DNA of 64,000 nt from Dyadobacter sp. CECT 9275 (GTDB taxonomy: Bacteria; Bacteroidota; Bacteroidia; Cytophagales; Spirosomataceae), in NCBI RefSeq assembly GCF_907164905.1, contig NZ_CAJRAF010000001.1:965001-1029000 (forward strand), given 5' to 3'. The notes under the pieces were generated by a model, which made no database searches, had not been told where the DNA came from, and saw nothing but the letters and a program-made list of their open reading frames with translations. Below, piece after piece: positions 1-9,251 of this stretch (position 1 is the stretch's first letter; every line of letters starts with the position of its first letter). A program made the position numbers and the translations under genes.

Positions 1-1
1 C

Positions 2-976
2 TCTAAAACAGCTGGAACCTGGGAAAGAAATGGTTCGACTTATACCCGTGAATGGGTAGTTCCAGCGGGTCTGGCAGTTCATTATGAATTAACTCCACGA
101 TTCGATATTGGTGTTGACTTTGTTTATAACTATGTTAACACTGAAAAAATGGATGCGACTGTTGGCGATCTTACGGATTATAAGTCGCAGCAAGGGTTAT
201 GGACATTTGCCAAAGGAGATTCCAAAAACGATGGATGGGGTTTTGTAGGAGTAGCGCTCACCTATAAATTAGGTAAAAATGCAGTGATGGCTAAAAAGGG
301 TGTCTATGATGCTGGAAGCGGCCGTTATCACCTGCGTTGGGCTGACCCGAAAGCACTGATACCTGTTCCTTACAATCCAACAATGGATGACGCTGATTCT
401 ATTGCGAAGGCTAATATGCCAAAGCCAGTGGATCCACGTTTGTATACTGATACAGATGGTGATGGTGTTGCTGACTTGTTTGACAAAGAGCCTAATACTC
501 CTCTCGGAAGTGTAGTATCTGGTGGTGGTGTAGCGATGGATCTTGATAAAATCATCCGGGATGCAATCAAAAATAACCTGCCGAAAGACGAATGCGAGGC
601 GTTGTTCAGCAACATTGAGTTTGATACTGACAAGTCTATCATTCGTAATGCTTCTAAAGAAACACTGAGCAAGGTAGTTGAACTTTTGAATATGCGTGTA
701 AATTGCCGTATCGTTCTGGTAGGTCATACAGATGCTCGCGCTTCTGATAGTTACAACGTGGCACTATCCCGCCGCAGGGTGGATGCTGCCAAAAGATTCC
801 TGGTAAGAGCGGGTCTTCAGGATCCAAGCAGGATTATCGTTGAGTACTACGGTGAGTTGAGACCAATCGCTGAAAATACAACAGTGGAAGGGTTACAGTC
901 AAACCGTCGGGTGGAAATCAAAATTTTACCACAAAATTCACTTCGTTCGAATTATCCGGCTGGTTTCCAGAGATAA
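2..976 (+). CDS. OmpA-family outer membrane protein, C-terminal part (5' truncated by window)
   Basis: The reading frame is open from base 2, so the start lies outside the window. The first part (for example VVPAGLAVHYELTPRFDIGV) looks like the last strands of an outer-membrane beta-barrel. It is followed by a short Ca-binding thrombospondin-type-3-like stretch (DTDGDGVADLFDKEPNT) and then a typical OmpA C-terminal peptidoglycan-binding domain with the motifs FDTDKSIIRN, LVGHTDARASDSYN and LQSNRRVEIKI. This order of barrel, TSP3 linker and OmpA domain is usual for Bacteroidota OmpA/OprF-like proteins that tie the outer membrane to the cell wall. No other member of its transcription unit is visible. 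The gene ends at a strong bidirectional terminator. The family call is secure; substrate or porin activity cannot be judged. Confidence 0.93.
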   Translation, partial: SKTAGTWERNGSTYTREWVVPAGLAVHYELTPRFDIGVDFVYNYVNTEKMDATVGDLTDYKSQQGLWTFAKGDSKNDGWGFVGVALTYKLGKNAVMAKKGVYDAGSGRYHLRWADPKALIPVPYNPTMDDADSIAKANMPKPVDPRLYTDTDGDGVADLFDKEPNTPLGSVVSGGGVAMDLDKIIRDAIKNNLPKDECEALFSNIEFDTDKSIIRNASKETLSKVVELLNMRVNCRIVLVGHTDARASDSYNVALSRRRVDAAKRFLVRAGLQDPSRIIVEYYGELRPIAENTTVEGLQSNRRVEIKILPQNSLRSNYPAGFQR

Positions 977-985
977 CATAGAATC

Positions 986-1036
986 AATAAAAGTAAAAGG
1001 CTGCTCCGATATCCGGGGCAGCCTTTTACTTTTATT
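986..1036. terminator. Bidirectional rho-independent terminator between OmpA gene and corA
   Basis: A perfect 19-bp inverted repeat (986-1004 and 1018-1036) has a GC-rich core GGCTGC/GCAGCC. The stem can extend a few pairs inward to leave a 5-nt loop. A-rich and T-rich flanks give a U-run on either strand, as expected between convergent genes. Confidence 0.9.
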
Positions 1037-1065
1037 GAAGATTCCAATGACGGGAGATTCTCAAA

Positions 1066-2193
1066 TCAGATCCATTTTTTGGTTTTGAAATATATTACCA
1101 TTCCGGCTGTTACTACAATCATAATACCCCAGACACAAAAGTAGCCATAGGGGTGGTGAAGTTCCGGCATATGATCAAAATTCATCCCGTAAACTCCGAC
1201 TATAAAGGTAAGCGGCATAAATATCGCTGAAAAAATGGTGAGTGTTTTCATGACAGAGTTCATCCTGTTACTAATGGTAGAGAGATGTACATCCGCTAAG
1301 CTCGCCAGTACCTCACGATAAGAGTCCACAGTATCAATGATCTGCATAATATGATCGTAAAGATCCCGGTAGTAGGGAATGGTTTCCCGGCTTACCAACG
1401 GATTCTCTTCTCTGATCAACTGATTAATCATATCTCTGATTGGCCAGACGATACGCCTGAGTAAGGTCAATTCTCTTTTAAGGGCATAGAGGTCGGTAAG
1501 GGATAGTTTATCGATTCCGGCCAGAATGGAATCTTCCAGATGATCCATATTGTCACCCAGTTTTTCCAGAACGATGAAATAATTGTCGACAATGACGTCC
1601 ATCAGTGCGAAGAGCAGATAGTCCGCGCCGTTTTTCCTGGTTTTTCCGACAGAGGCTTCAAGCCTGTTTAGCACAGGTATGAATATATCTTCATTCCTTT
1701 CTTCCTGAAATGAAATCAGGAAATGATCTCCGAGGACAAAACTCACGTGCTCGCTGGCAATATCGATAGCCGTGGTATCAGAATAGTGGAGCATTTTCAT
1801 GGTCAGAAATACATGATGATTATCATACACTTCAAGTTTTGGTTTGTGCTCACTGTTCACTACGTCTTCGAGCAGCAGAGGATGAAGGTTGTATAATTTT
1901 CCAAGTTTTTCTATCAGGCTCGTTTCATGTATTCCGTCAACATCAAGCCAGGTGATCTGGTCGGTTTCAGTGGTAGAAGGAATGCAGTCTGCAAGGGTTT
2001 TCACAGCTTCATTCGCAATGAACTTCTCGTTATACCGGATTTTTCGGATGCGCGTTTTGAGTTCTACCTCAGGACCAACATAGGTGAGTGTCCCCGGCGA
2101 GGTAAGCAGGTTGCCACGTTCATAATGCCGGTGTTTACGGGTAACTTTTTTAAGGTTGCCTGATGTGTTCTGTGAATGATGTCCTGAGCCCAA
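1066..2193 (-). CDS. corA: CorA-type magnesium/cobalt transporter
   Basis: A 375-residue protein with the CorA layout: a long acidic and helical cytoplasmic part, then two C-terminal membrane helices. The signature YGMN selectivity-filter motif sits at residues 335-338, at the end of the first membrane helix (LTIFSAIFMPLTFIVGVYGM), and a short basic tail (KTKKW) follows the second helix. The family forms homopentameric channels for Mg2+ (also Co2+ and Ni2+) in the inner membrane. It lies 6 nt downstream of the universal stress protein gene on the same strand, so the two are probably co-transcribed with corA second. It ends at the terminator shared with the OmpA gene. No Mg-sensing leader is possible in the 6-nt gap. 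Confidence 0.95.
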   Translation of the reverse strand: MGSGHHSQNTSGNLKKVTRKHRHYERGNLLTSPGTLTYVGPEVELKTRIRKIRYNEKFIANEAVKTLADCIPSTTETDQITWLDVDGIHETSLIEKLGKLYNLHPLLLEDVVNSEHKPKLEVYDNHHVFLTMKMLHYSDTTAIDIASEHVSFVLGDHFLISFQEERNEDIFIPVLNRLEASVGKTRKNGADYLLFALMDVIVDNYFIVLEKLGDNMDHLEDSILAGIDKLSLTDLYALKRELTLLRRIVWPIRDMINQLIREENPLVSRETIPYYRDLYDHIMQIIDTVDSYREVLASLADVHLSTISNRMNSVMKTLTIFSAIFMPLTFIVGVYGMNFDHMPELHHPYGYFCVWGIMIVVTAGMVIYFKTKKWI

Positions 2194-2199
2194 GTCTGG

Positions 2200-3051
2200 T
2201 TAGGTTAAATGATACACTAATAAAGGTATGTGCGTGTGCACGATCAGTTTTTTAGTCAGTCCCGGATTGATCAGAAACTCCTCAATGAAGGATCTTTCCC
2301 GTGCGGAAACAACCAGCAGGTCTGCACCGATTTCATCACAATAAGCTTCTATCCCGTCAATTACGTGTAGCGCTTCCCGGCTCACAAACGCGTCATCAGA
2401 AATATTAAATTCAGCCTTTAATTCTGCCATATACTGGTGATCCGGTTGTATGTCCGGTTGGGTACGGCTGTGGACTTTCAGGAATTTAACGCTGGATCCC
2501 AGTTGGCTGGTGAAAGGCAGTAACTCATGGAGGATATTATTCTCCGCATATTCCAGCTGCGTTGCATATACTGTGCTGGCAAATGAGGTTGGCTTGTTTT
2601 GAGGCGGAATAACCAGTACCGGGCAGGAGGCATGCAGGGCAATATCGGTTGCTGAACTTCCAATCAATTTATCGAGAAAACCTCCTTCTCCCGTTCTGCC
2701 CAGGATGATCAGGTCGGGTGTGTGATCGGCATACGCCTGTTTGACCGCCGGTTTGATACCACCCGGATACCAGAGAGCAGTGGACCGGTACCCTTCTGCC
2801 ACCAGTTTGCGTACGTATTCTTCGAGCCGCTCCTGAAATTCCTGTTGTAATTCGTTTGAAAGTGATAAAAGATCCGGAGAGCCAATCCCGGGCAAAACAT
2901 TACCAGTGGTGAGGTTAACATCGGCAATGTAGGGCTCGTACGCGTGTAAAACCAGAAGTTCACTCTGATATTTATCTGCGATGATTTTGGCGGCGGCTAT
3001 CACCTTATCCGCATTTTCGGAAAAGTCTATCGGGATTAGTATTTTTTTCAT
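2200..3051 (-). CDS. Tandem-domain universal stress protein (UspA family)
   Basis: 283 residues made of two Usp domains in tandem. The first (1-150) starts MKKILIPIDFSENAD and carries the complete ATP-binding signature G-2x-G-9x-G-S at residues 118-132, ending in CPVLVIPP. The second (about 155-283) keeps the fold pattern (LLVVSARERSFIEEFL, then IPLLVYHLT) but has lost the glycine motif, so only the first domain is expected to bind nucleotide. It is the first gene of a likely two-gene unit with corA. The upstream divergent region contains a striking palindrome at 3138-3164. The role in stress adaptation is family knowledge; its trigger is unknown. Confidence 0.92.
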   Translation of the reverse strand: MKKILIPIDFSENADKVIAAAKIIADKYQSELLVLHAYEPYIADVNLTTGNVLPGIGSPDLLSLSNELQQEFQERLEEYVRKLVAEGYRSTALWYPGGIKPAVKQAYADHTPDLIILGRTGEGGFLDKLIGSSATDIALHASCPVLVIPPQNKPTSFASTVYATQLEYAENNILHELLPFTSQLGSSVKFLKVHSRTQPDIQPDHQYMAELKAEFNISDDAFVSREALHVIDGIEAYCDEIGADLLVVSARERSFIEEFLINPGLTKKLIVHTHIPLLVYHLT

Positions 3052-3137
3052 AAGTAATGAGATTGATAATTGCTTAAATATACCACCTTGTTAAAATTCC
3101 TTCGTTAAAACAATGTTAACTAATGCGGGAACAATTC

Positions 3138-3164
3138 CTATTTTGCCGGTATTTGGCAAAATAG
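3138..3164. promoter_or_regulatory. 27-bp palindrome in the usp/DAACS divergent intergenic region
   Basis: Perfect 10-bp arms, CTATTTTGCC (3138-3147) and GGCAAAATAG (3155-3164), are separated by 7 nt. The genes on both sides point away from it, so a terminator role is unlikely. A binding site for a dimeric regulator acting on usp-corA, the transporter, or both is the best reading. The regulator is unknown. Confidence 0.5.
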
Positions 3165-3268
3165 ATTTTAGAATATTACTTCGTGAGCGAGGAGGGATGA
3201 AAATTTTAACCTAATATTCTTTTTGCAACAGGTACAAATGACAGCGTTAATCCTATTTTTCATAAGTT

Positions 3269-3276
3269 TACCTTTG
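3269..3276 (+). promoter_or_regulatory. Predicted -7 promoter element of the DAACS transporter
   Basis: TACCTTTG is a full match to the Bacteroidota -7 consensus TAnnTTTG and lies 31 nt before the ATG. No clear TTG (-33) element is found at normal spacing, so strength is uncertain. Confidence 0.45.
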
Positions 3277-3307
3277 CAAATTCTTGTTCCTGTTACAATT
3301 TTAAAAT

Positions 3308-4708
3308 ATGAAGAGCAAAATTACTATTATCAACATCATCCTGGTGACAATAGCGGCCCTGGCTACGGTTTTAAATAACTACAATATTGTGGCGGTTCCC
3401 GATACTCTGCTCATTACATTAAGATGGGCGGCTTTGGCCGGCCTCATTGTTTTTGCAGTCATCAAACGGAACCTTACCACTTCTATATTGATTTCAATGC
3501 TGGTGGGAACGGAAATCGGTTACGATTTTCCGACAATTGGAAAAGAGATTCACTTTTTACGACAGATATTCCTTCAAATGATTAAGACGGTGATTGCACC
3601 GTTGTTATTTGCCACCCTGGTTACCGGTATTGCTGGTCATTCTGATCTGAAACAGGTGGGCAGGATGGGCTGGAAATCATTGCTTTATTTTGAGGTTGTT
3701 ACCACTTTTGCGTTGCTGATCGGGTTGTTTTTTGCCAACTGGTTTAAGCCGGGTGAGGGGATTATCCCTCCTGCTGCCTTGAACGCTACCTTGCCGGAAA
3801 CACATCAGCAGACCTGGCAGGATATTGTTCTCCATTCCTTCCCGGAAAATATTGCCAAATCCATTTACCATGGTGAGGTACTTCAGATTGTTGTTTTCAG
3901 TGTTTTGTTTGGAATAAGCCTGGCATTATTACCCGTAGCTAAAAAGCAGAAAATGGTGGAAGGCATTGAACTGCTGGCCGAGGTTATGTTTAAGTTTACG
4001 AAGATCATTATGCTGTTCGCCCCTATAGGGGTAGGTGCCGCGATTGCCGAAACAGTAGGCCACATGGGGATTGATGTACTGAAAAACCTTGCCCTCCTGC
4101 TGGCTACGCTTTATTGCGCACTGATTGTTTTTGTATTGATTATTTTTGTTCCCATTGCACTTTTTGCAAAAATCCCGATTGTCAAATTTGCCAAAGCTAT
4201 TTTTGAACCTGTATCCATTGCATTCGCAACGACAAGCTCGGAATCCGCACTACCAAAAGCGATGGAAAAAATGGAGAAATTTGGAGTCCCCAGACATATC
4301 GTTTCGTTTGTGATGCCAACGGGATATAGCTTTAATCTGGACGGTTCTACACTTTATCTGGCCTTGGCGGCCGTATTTGTGGCCCAGGCAACGGGCACAG
4401 AAATGACGGTGGGGCACCAGCTTACAATGGTACTTTTGCTTATGCTTACAAGTAAAGGAGTGGCGGGTATTCCACGCGCAACGCTCGTTATCCTGCTGGG
4501 AGCTATTGCCAACTTTGGGATGCCGGAATGGCCGGTTTTGTTAATTATGGGCATTGATGAACTGATGGATATGGCGCGTACCTCTATTAACGTAACGGGT
4601 AACTGCCTGGCTACCGCGGTGGTCGCACGATGGGAAGGGGAGCTTGATGATACCAAAATGCATGCGTCGGATATAGTATTGCCGAAAAAATCACCTGCTG
4701 ATATTTAA
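3308..4708 (+). CDS. Dicarboxylate/amino acid:cation symporter (DAACS, GltP/DctA-like)
   Basis: A 466-residue polytopic membrane protein of the Glt/DAACS family. Recognisable parts are the first re-entrant hairpin serine motif (TTSSESALPKAMEKM), the NLDG-type unwound helix (PTGYSFNLDGSTLYLALAAV), the second hairpin (SKGVAGIPRATLVILLG) and the last-helix substrate/cation motif (MDMARTSINVTGN). The family moves glutamate, aspartate or C4-dicarboxylates inward with Na+ or H+. Two extra hydrophobic segments precede the core, and a short hydrophilic tail ends the protein. Monocistronic with its own predicted promoter. Substrate cannot be told from sequence alone. Confidence 0.92.
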   Translation: MKSKITIINIILVTIAALATVLNNYNIVAVPDTLLITLRWAALAGLIVFAVIKRNLTTSILISMLVGTEIGYDFPTIGKEIHFLRQIFLQMIKTVIAPLLFATLVTGIAGHSDLKQVGRMGWKSLLYFEVVTTFALLIGLFFANWFKPGEGIIPPAALNATLPETHQQTWQDIVLHSFPENIAKSIYHGEVLQIVVFSVLFGISLALLPVAKKQKMVEGIELLAEVMFKFTKIIMLFAPIGVGAAIAETVGHMGIDVLKNLALLLATLYCALIVFVLIIFVPIALFAKIPIVKFAKAIFEPVSIAFATTSSESALPKAMEKMEKFGVPRHIVSFVMPTGYSFNLDGSTLYLALAAVFVAQATGTEMTVGHQLTMVLLLMLTSKGVAGIPRATLVILLGAIANFGMPEWPVLLIMGIDELMDMARTSINVTGNCLATAVVARWEGELDDTKMHASDIVLPKKSPADI

Positions 4709-4783
4709 TACAACGGCGACCAGTCAGATGCTCTCGCAAGGTATACGACTTAACCAATCCTTTCAATTCAATAGACAAGACAT

Positions 4784-5137
4784 ATGTTTGTTTTATACGG
4801 AATCCCCAATTGTAATACAGTAAAGAAGGCCAGAACGTGGCTGGATGAAAGAGGCGTGCAATACACCTTTCATGACTATAAGAAAAAGGGTATTTCTTCG
4901 GATAAGTTAAATGCCTGGTTTCAACAGCTGCCCTGGGAAAGGTTGGTGAACCAGGCGGGAACTACCTGGAAAGCTCTTTCTGATGAGGAAAAAGCCAGCG
5001 TGAAAGACCAGGAAAGTGCTGCGGCGCTTATGCAGAATAAAACTTCAGTAATAAAACGTCCGTTGATAGAAGATACCACTGGAAAGGTGATAACGCTGGG
5101 GTTTTCAGAAAAGGAGTTCGAAGAGGCCTTTGCATAA
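4784..5137 (+). CDS. ArsC/Spx-family protein (YffB-like reductase)
   Basis: A 117-residue thioredoxin-fold protein of the ArsC family. The N-terminal motif GIPNCNTVKKARTWL has one cysteine followed by NT, as in YffB and ArsC, rather than the CxxC of Spx redox switches. The C-terminal KRPLIED segment contains the conserved Arg-Pro of the family. Members use glutathione or another thiol for reduction, and YffB-type proteins are not proven arsenate reductases. No ars genes lie nearby, so an arsenic role is not supported. It follows the DAACS gene after 75 nt and ends at a perfect hairpin terminator. Confidence 0.88.
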   Translation: MFVLYGIPNCNTVKKARTWLDERGVQYTFHDYKKKGISSDKLNAWFQQLPWERLVNQAGTTWKALSDEEKASVKDQESAAALMQNKTSVIKRPLIEDTTGKVITLGFSEKEFEEAFA

Positions 5138-5141
5138 CAGG

Positions 5142-5192
5142 TTACACATTTAAAACAGGTAAAATTTCCTTTCACCTGTTTTAAATGTGTAA
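5142..5192. terminator. Bidirectional terminator between arsC-like gene and 5201-5845
   Basis: A perfect 19-bp inverted repeat (5142-5160 and 5174-5192) with a 13-nt loop lies between two convergent genes. The stem is AT-rich (TTACACATTTAAAACAGGT), and T-runs are modest on both sides. Confidence 0.8.
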
Positions 5193-5200
5193 AAGGCAGC

Positions 5201-5845
5201 TTATTTGGGTAGCCTGCTTTTCACTTCTTCCAAAGCCCTTTGCTTATTCTGTAAGTCCACCAGCGATTTTTCTGCCTCCATTTTGTTCGTTTCCAGCTGT
5301 GCTCGCAGTTCGGTTAACTTCTTTTCCGTGCGTTCTATATCCTTGGCAGTATCGTCGTTTTGCCGTACCAGTTTTTGATGACTTTTTTCTGACGAGGTGA
5401 AAACTTCGTCGGCTATCCTTGCTTCATCATTGATGCTGGCATAATCAGCGAAATTTTTCAGCAGTGATTCGGCACCTTTATAGGAATTGTCGGTGGAGCT
5501 GGTGACCTCATTGCCGTCGACATTCAGTGCGAGGAACACCTGCGACTGATTCTTGACCGGTGACGAAACCACACTGGTGAGCTGGATGGGGTTTCCTGAA
5601 ATGGACGGAATAGCGGCCTTCTCTATAGTTGCCGTTCCGCGGCGGCCTTTTACCTTTCCGAATTTTCCCAGATACTTTTCCCAGTAGTTGCTTAGATATT
5701 TTTCTGGGATACTCTGATTGAGCACTAGGCCGGAATATTCCTTTTTGTCAATTGTCTGTTTGCCTGGGTAGATGGTCTGTGTGTGGCCGGACAGTGCCGC
5801 AAGTACAAAGAGTACCACCGCAGCCGGAGCAAGTCTGGTTTTCAT
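5201..5845 (-). CDS. Hypothetical exported coiled-coil protein
   Basis: I do not recognise this 214-residue protein. It begins with a clear signal peptide (MKTRLAPAAVVLFVLAALSG, then HTQTIYPG). The middle (about 30-140) has an alternating pattern compatible with a small beta-rich domain. Residues 150-214 are strongly helical with heptad-like spacing (ERTEKKLTELRAQLE and later KQRALEEVKSRLPK), indicating a coiled coil. It probably acts in the periplasm or at the cell envelope, perhaps as an oligomer. It is 33 nt downstream of the methyltransferase gene on the same strand and may be co-transcribed with it. No catalytic motif is visible. Confidence 0.75.
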   Translation of the reverse strand: MKTRLAPAAVVLFVLAALSGHTQTIYPGKQTIDKKEYSGLVLNQSIPEKYLSNYWEKYLGKFGKVKGRRGTATIEKAAIPSISGNPIQLTSVVSSPVKNQSQVFLALNVDGNEVTSSTDNSYKGAESLLKNFADYASINDEARIADEVFTSSEKSHQKLVRQNDDTAKDIERTEKKLTELRAQLETNKMEAEKSLVDLQNKQRALEEVKSRLPK

Positions 5846-5878
5846 AATTTCTGATAATTTGTAGTTTCCTTCTGATAA

Positions 5879-7114
5879 TCAATGTGTTTCAAAGCTTATC
5901 TTTCTGGTAACGATTACCACTCTTTTCAGACTCGTTAACGTTGTTGCAAAGAGGTAGAAATCACCACCTTCCTTTAGACGCCATTTTTTTCGAAGGTCAT
6001 GAACTGTACCTGGAAAATTTCGGATCGTGAGATTGGCTTTGTCGCCACCGATGTATTTTGTGATTTCCCTGATGTCCGGTTTACAGACAGCAAGAATTTC
6101 AAATACTCTTCCGGGGAAATTAGGGACGCAGTTTTCAGAAGTATACAGATGGCTGCTGGCAGCCAGTTTATTCAGATTAAAATGAGTGGCGGTGAGTCTG
6201 TAGAAGCCCGCTTTCAGAACAGCCGCATGGGGCTCATACAAAAAGCTGAGAGGGTCGGAGAAACAGGGGAGTGCCTGTTGTTCAGATGCGGCGGAAAAGT
6301 CCATGGCTGCCAGGGTATCGCCTCTGGAATCCAGTACTCTGACTTTTCTTAAAAAATCCGGTTGGTTGTTTTCCTGGTCCAGAACAAACAGCAATTCCTT
6401 GCATTCGTTACCCAGGCCAATGATGTGTACTTCTTTTACACCTTTCAGTTCTTTCACGGCAAGGTCAATATCCAGTAACGGTGAAGTTTTGATCAGAATA
6501 TTACTGGCAGCTGCGTACAATGTTTTCAGGCTGGCGGCGATATCCGGTGTACAGTCCGAAAGCAGAACCACCTTTTCCTGCTGGGTGCCTCTGCGTGCAG
6601 GGTCAGCAAAAATCCAGTCCGATTTTAACTCTTTTTGATGGATGTAATCAATGGAGTCCGCCGTGTGCACGCTTATATTGCTGGCTTTAAGAACTTCAAA
6701 ATTATAAGCGGCGCAGCGGCTTACTTCTTCGTTTCTCTCAAAATATAAAGTTTTGTTAAAACTTCGGCTCAGGTAATAGCTATCTATCCCCATCCCGCCC
6801 GTAATATCCATCAAGGTACGGCCCTGGATCATCCCGGATTTATATTTTGCTGTTGCTTCTGACGATGACTGTTCGATGGACAGGGGTGGTGGGAAAATCA
6901 GAACGGGATTGTCATACCATTCGGGAAGTTTTTTTTGAGCTTTCTGCCGGGAGAGTATCTGTGCTCCCAGTTTTTTGATGTCAAAATTTTTGTAAATGGA
7001 ACTTCTCAGGATAAGCTGGTTCACATCATCCTGAATATGCTGTCTGATGAATTCAATTTCGTCCGAAGTGAAGGGTTCAACGGGGAGCGGCTCTGGCTGT
7101 TCGGATTTTTGCAT
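5879..7114 (-). CDS. Class I SAM-dependent methyltransferase with THUMP-like domain (PG1098-like)
   Basis: 411 residues matching the Bacteroidota PG1098-type family: an N-terminal ferredoxin-like/helical region (1-95), a Rossmann methyltransferase core with motif I DITGGMG at 103-109 (SAM binding), and the acidic post-I strand YFERNEE. In place of the usual NPPY there is ADPARR at 170-175. A C-terminal THUMP-like region (about 330-411) includes TKYIGGDKANLTIRNFPGT and ends in a beta-rich tail. The THUMP-like part suggests an RNA substrate, but the methylated base is not known to me. The start is the first ATG after an upstream region with stops; the divergent acs promoter region lies 176 bp away. 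Confidence 0.85.
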   Translation of the reverse strand: MQKSEQPEPLPVEPFTSDEIEFIRQHIQDDVNQLILRSSIYKNFDIKKLGAQILSRQKAQKKLPEWYDNPVLIFPPPLSIEQSSSEATAKYKSGMIQGRTLMDITGGMGIDSYYLSRSFNKTLYFERNEEVSRCAAYNFEVLKASNISVHTADSIDYIHQKELKSDWIFADPARRGTQQEKVVLLSDCTPDIAASLKTLYAAASNILIKTSPLLDIDLAVKELKGVKEVHIIGLGNECKELLFVLDQENNQPDFLRKVRVLDSRGDTLAAMDFSAASEQQALPCFSDPLSFLYEPHAAVLKAGFYRLTATHFNLNKLAASSHLYTSENCVPNFPGRVFEILAVCKPDIREITKYIGGDKANLTIRNFPGTVHDLRKKWRLKEGGDFYLFATTLTSLKRVVIVTRKISFETH

Positions 7115-7290
7115 TTTACCGGGCTTGTACCATGTGGTGTTGGCGCCTCAAACATAAGGCAAATACTTTTCAATTTAACCAATACCTGACTTTTTAGATT
7201 AATTCTAGTATTATTTAAGTAGGACTAACCAAATGAAAATTATAAATTGGCGGCCAAAAGCCTATTTCCCTAAGTTAACCTTTATTTATT

Positions 7291-9180
7291 ATGAGAATTA
7301 AGACCTTTGAAGAGTATCAGGTCGCCTACAATCAAAGTGTAGAAGATCCCGAAGGTTTTTGGGCAGAGATTGCTCAGCAATTTAAATGGCGCAAACCATG
7401 GAAGAAAGTATTGAGCTGGGATTTCAGGGAAGCCAATACAAAGTGGTTTGAAGGTGGTGAAATGAATATCACGGAGAATGCGTTGGACCGGCATCTGGAA
7501 GAAAGAGGTGATCAGGTGGCACTGATTTGGGAACCCAATGATCCTGAAGATGACGCGGTGAAAATAACGTATCGGATGCTTCATGACCAGGTCTGCAGAT
7601 TTGCCAATGTGCTTAAAAAACATGGAGTAAAAAAGGGAGACAGAGTCTGTATATATCTGCCGATGGTTCCTGAACTTTCCGTTGCCGTGCTGGCATGTGC
7701 GCGTATCGGAGCCATCCACTCGGTTGTTTTCGGAGGGTTTTCTGCGAAGTCTATTGCAGACAGGATTAATGATGCACAGTGTACGATGGTGATCACTTCG
7801 GATGGGGCGTTCCGCGGACCTAAGGTGATACCTATGAAAGAAACCGTGGATAATGCGCTTGAGCTTTGTTCCAGTGTAAAGAATGTGATCGTGATGACCC
7901 GGACCAGAACCCCAGTTTCTATGCTGAAAGGACGGGATATGTGGTGGGAAGATGAGGTGAAACTTGTTGATTCTGTGTGTCCTGCTGAGCCAATGGATTC
8001 GGAAGATACCTTGTTCATCCTTTATACTTCCGGATCAACCGGCAAGCCTAAAGGGGTGGTGCATACTTGTGGCGGTTATATGATTTTTGCGACCTATACC
8101 TTCACCAACGTTTTCCAGTACGAACCCGGAGAAATTCATTTCTGTACGGCTGACATTGGCTGGATCACGGGGCACAGTTACATTGTGTACGGGCCGTTGT
8201 GTTCCGGAGCAACTTCGGTTATTTTTGAAGGAGTACCTACGTATCCCGATGCCAGCCGTTTCTGGCAGATCGTGGCCAAGCACAAGGTGAATATTCTTTA
8301 TACGGCTCCGACGGCAATCCGCTCCCTGATGAGTTTCGGGTTACATTTTGTAAAAGATCATGATCTGTCGTCTCTTACAAAACTGGGTTCTGTAGGTGAG
8401 CCTATTAATGAAGAAGCATGGCATTGGTTTAAACAGCATATCGGAGCCAATCAGTGCCCGCTCGTGGATACCTGGTGGCAAACGGAGACGGGAGGTATTA
8501 TGATTTCGCCTCTGGCGGGGATAACACCTGAAAAGCCTACTTACGCCACACTGCCATTGCCGGGTATTCAACCGGTACTTGTGGATGAAACAGGTAATCT
8601 GATCGAAGGCAATGACGTAAGCGGTAATCTTTGTATCAAATTTCCATGGCCTGGAATTATTCGGACTACCTACGGAGACCACGAACGCTGCAAGCAGACT
8701 TATTTTTCTACATATCCGGGTATGTATTTTACGGGGGATGGCTGTCTGCGTGATGAGGATGGTTATTACCGGATCACAGGTCGTGTCGATGACGTTTTGA
8801 ATGTATCGGGGCACAGGATTGGGACGGCAGAAGTGGAGAACGCCATCAATATGCACCTTGGTGTGGTGGAGTCCGCAGTGGTAGGTTATCCGCACGAGAT
8901 CAAAGGGCAGGGAATTTATGCCTATGTAATTTCCGACAACCGGCCGGCAGATCCGGAAATGTTCAGAAAAGATATCTCAGCTACGGTTTCGCGGATTATC
9001 GGACCCATTGCAAAACCTGATAAAATTCAGTTTGTGAGCGGTTTGCCAAAAACACGTTCCGGCAAAATCATGAGACGAATCCTGCGTAAGATATCGGAAG
9101 GTGAAATGGATAGCCTGGGAGATGTCTCTACCTTGCTTGATCCGGGAGTGGTGGATGATATCAAAAGAGGAGCATTGTAA
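7291..9180 (+). CDS. acs: Acetyl-CoA synthetase (AMP-forming)
   Basis: 629 residues, close to the usual 640-650 of Acs. Diagnostic motifs are the AMP-binding P-loop [15 protein letters not shown], the acetate-pocket and A5 region [18 protein letters not shown], the hinge [20 protein letters not shown] and the C-terminal [11 protein letters not shown]. The last holds the catalytic lysine Lys592 that is acetylated in the regulated members of the family. It converts acetate, ATP and CoA to acetyl-CoA in the cytoplasm for acetate assimilation. Neither a pat-type acetyltransferase nor a cobB deacetylase is nearby. The gene stands alone, facing a strong terminator. Confidence 0.97.
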   Translation: MRIKTFEEYQVAYNQSVEDPEGFWAEIAQQFKWRKPWKKVLSWDFREANTKWFEGGEMNITENALDRHLEERGDQVALIWEPNDPEDDAVKITYRMLHDQVCRFANVLKKHGVKKGDRVCIYLPMVPELSVAVLACARIGAIHSVVFGGFSAKSIADRINDAQCTMVITSDGAFRGPKVIPMKETVDNALELCSSVKNVIVMTRTRTPVSMLKGRDMWWEDEVKLVDSVCPAEPMDSEDTLFILYTSGSTGKPKGVVHTCGGYMIFATYTFTNVFQYEPGEIHFCTADIGWITGHSYIVYGPLCSGATSVIFEGVPTYPDASRFWQIVAKHKVNILYTAPTAIRSLMSFGLHFVKDHDLSSLTKLGSVGEPINEEAWHWFKQHIGANQCPLVDTWWQTETGGIMISPLAGITPEKPTYATLPLPGIQPVLVDETGNLIEGNDVSGNLCIKFPWPGIIRTTYGDHERCKQTYFSTYPGMYFTGDGCLRDEDGYYRITGRVDDVLNVSGHRIGTAEVENAINMHLGVVESAVVGYPHEIKGQGIYAYVISDNRPADPEMFRKDISATVSRIIGPIAKPDKIQFVSGLPKTRSGKIMRRILRKISEGEMDSLGDVSTLLDPGVVDDIKRGAL

Positions 9181-9193
9181 TATCCCATAAATG

Positions 9194-9237
9194 AAAAGCC
9201 GCGGCGAAATTGAGTTTTCAATTCCGACGCGGCTTTT
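9194..9237. terminator. Hairpin terminator downstream of acs
   Basis: A 20-bp stem with two mismatches (9194-9213 and 9218-9237) has a GC-rich base AAAAGCCGCG/CGCGGCTTTT and a 4-nt loop. The T-run after the right arm serves acs; the A-run on the left serves minus-strand transcripts. Confidence 0.85.
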
Positions 9238-9251
9238 ACTATACTGATAGA

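Noticed and set aside
4784..5137. ArsC-like gene as part of an arsenic resistance operon
   Set aside because: No arsR, arsB or acr3 gene is adjacent, and the single-Cys YffB-like motif does not prove arsenate reductase activity.
8341..8895. 184-codon frame antisense to acs
   Set aside because: Contained entirely in acs, whose identity is certain; no start signal or domain.
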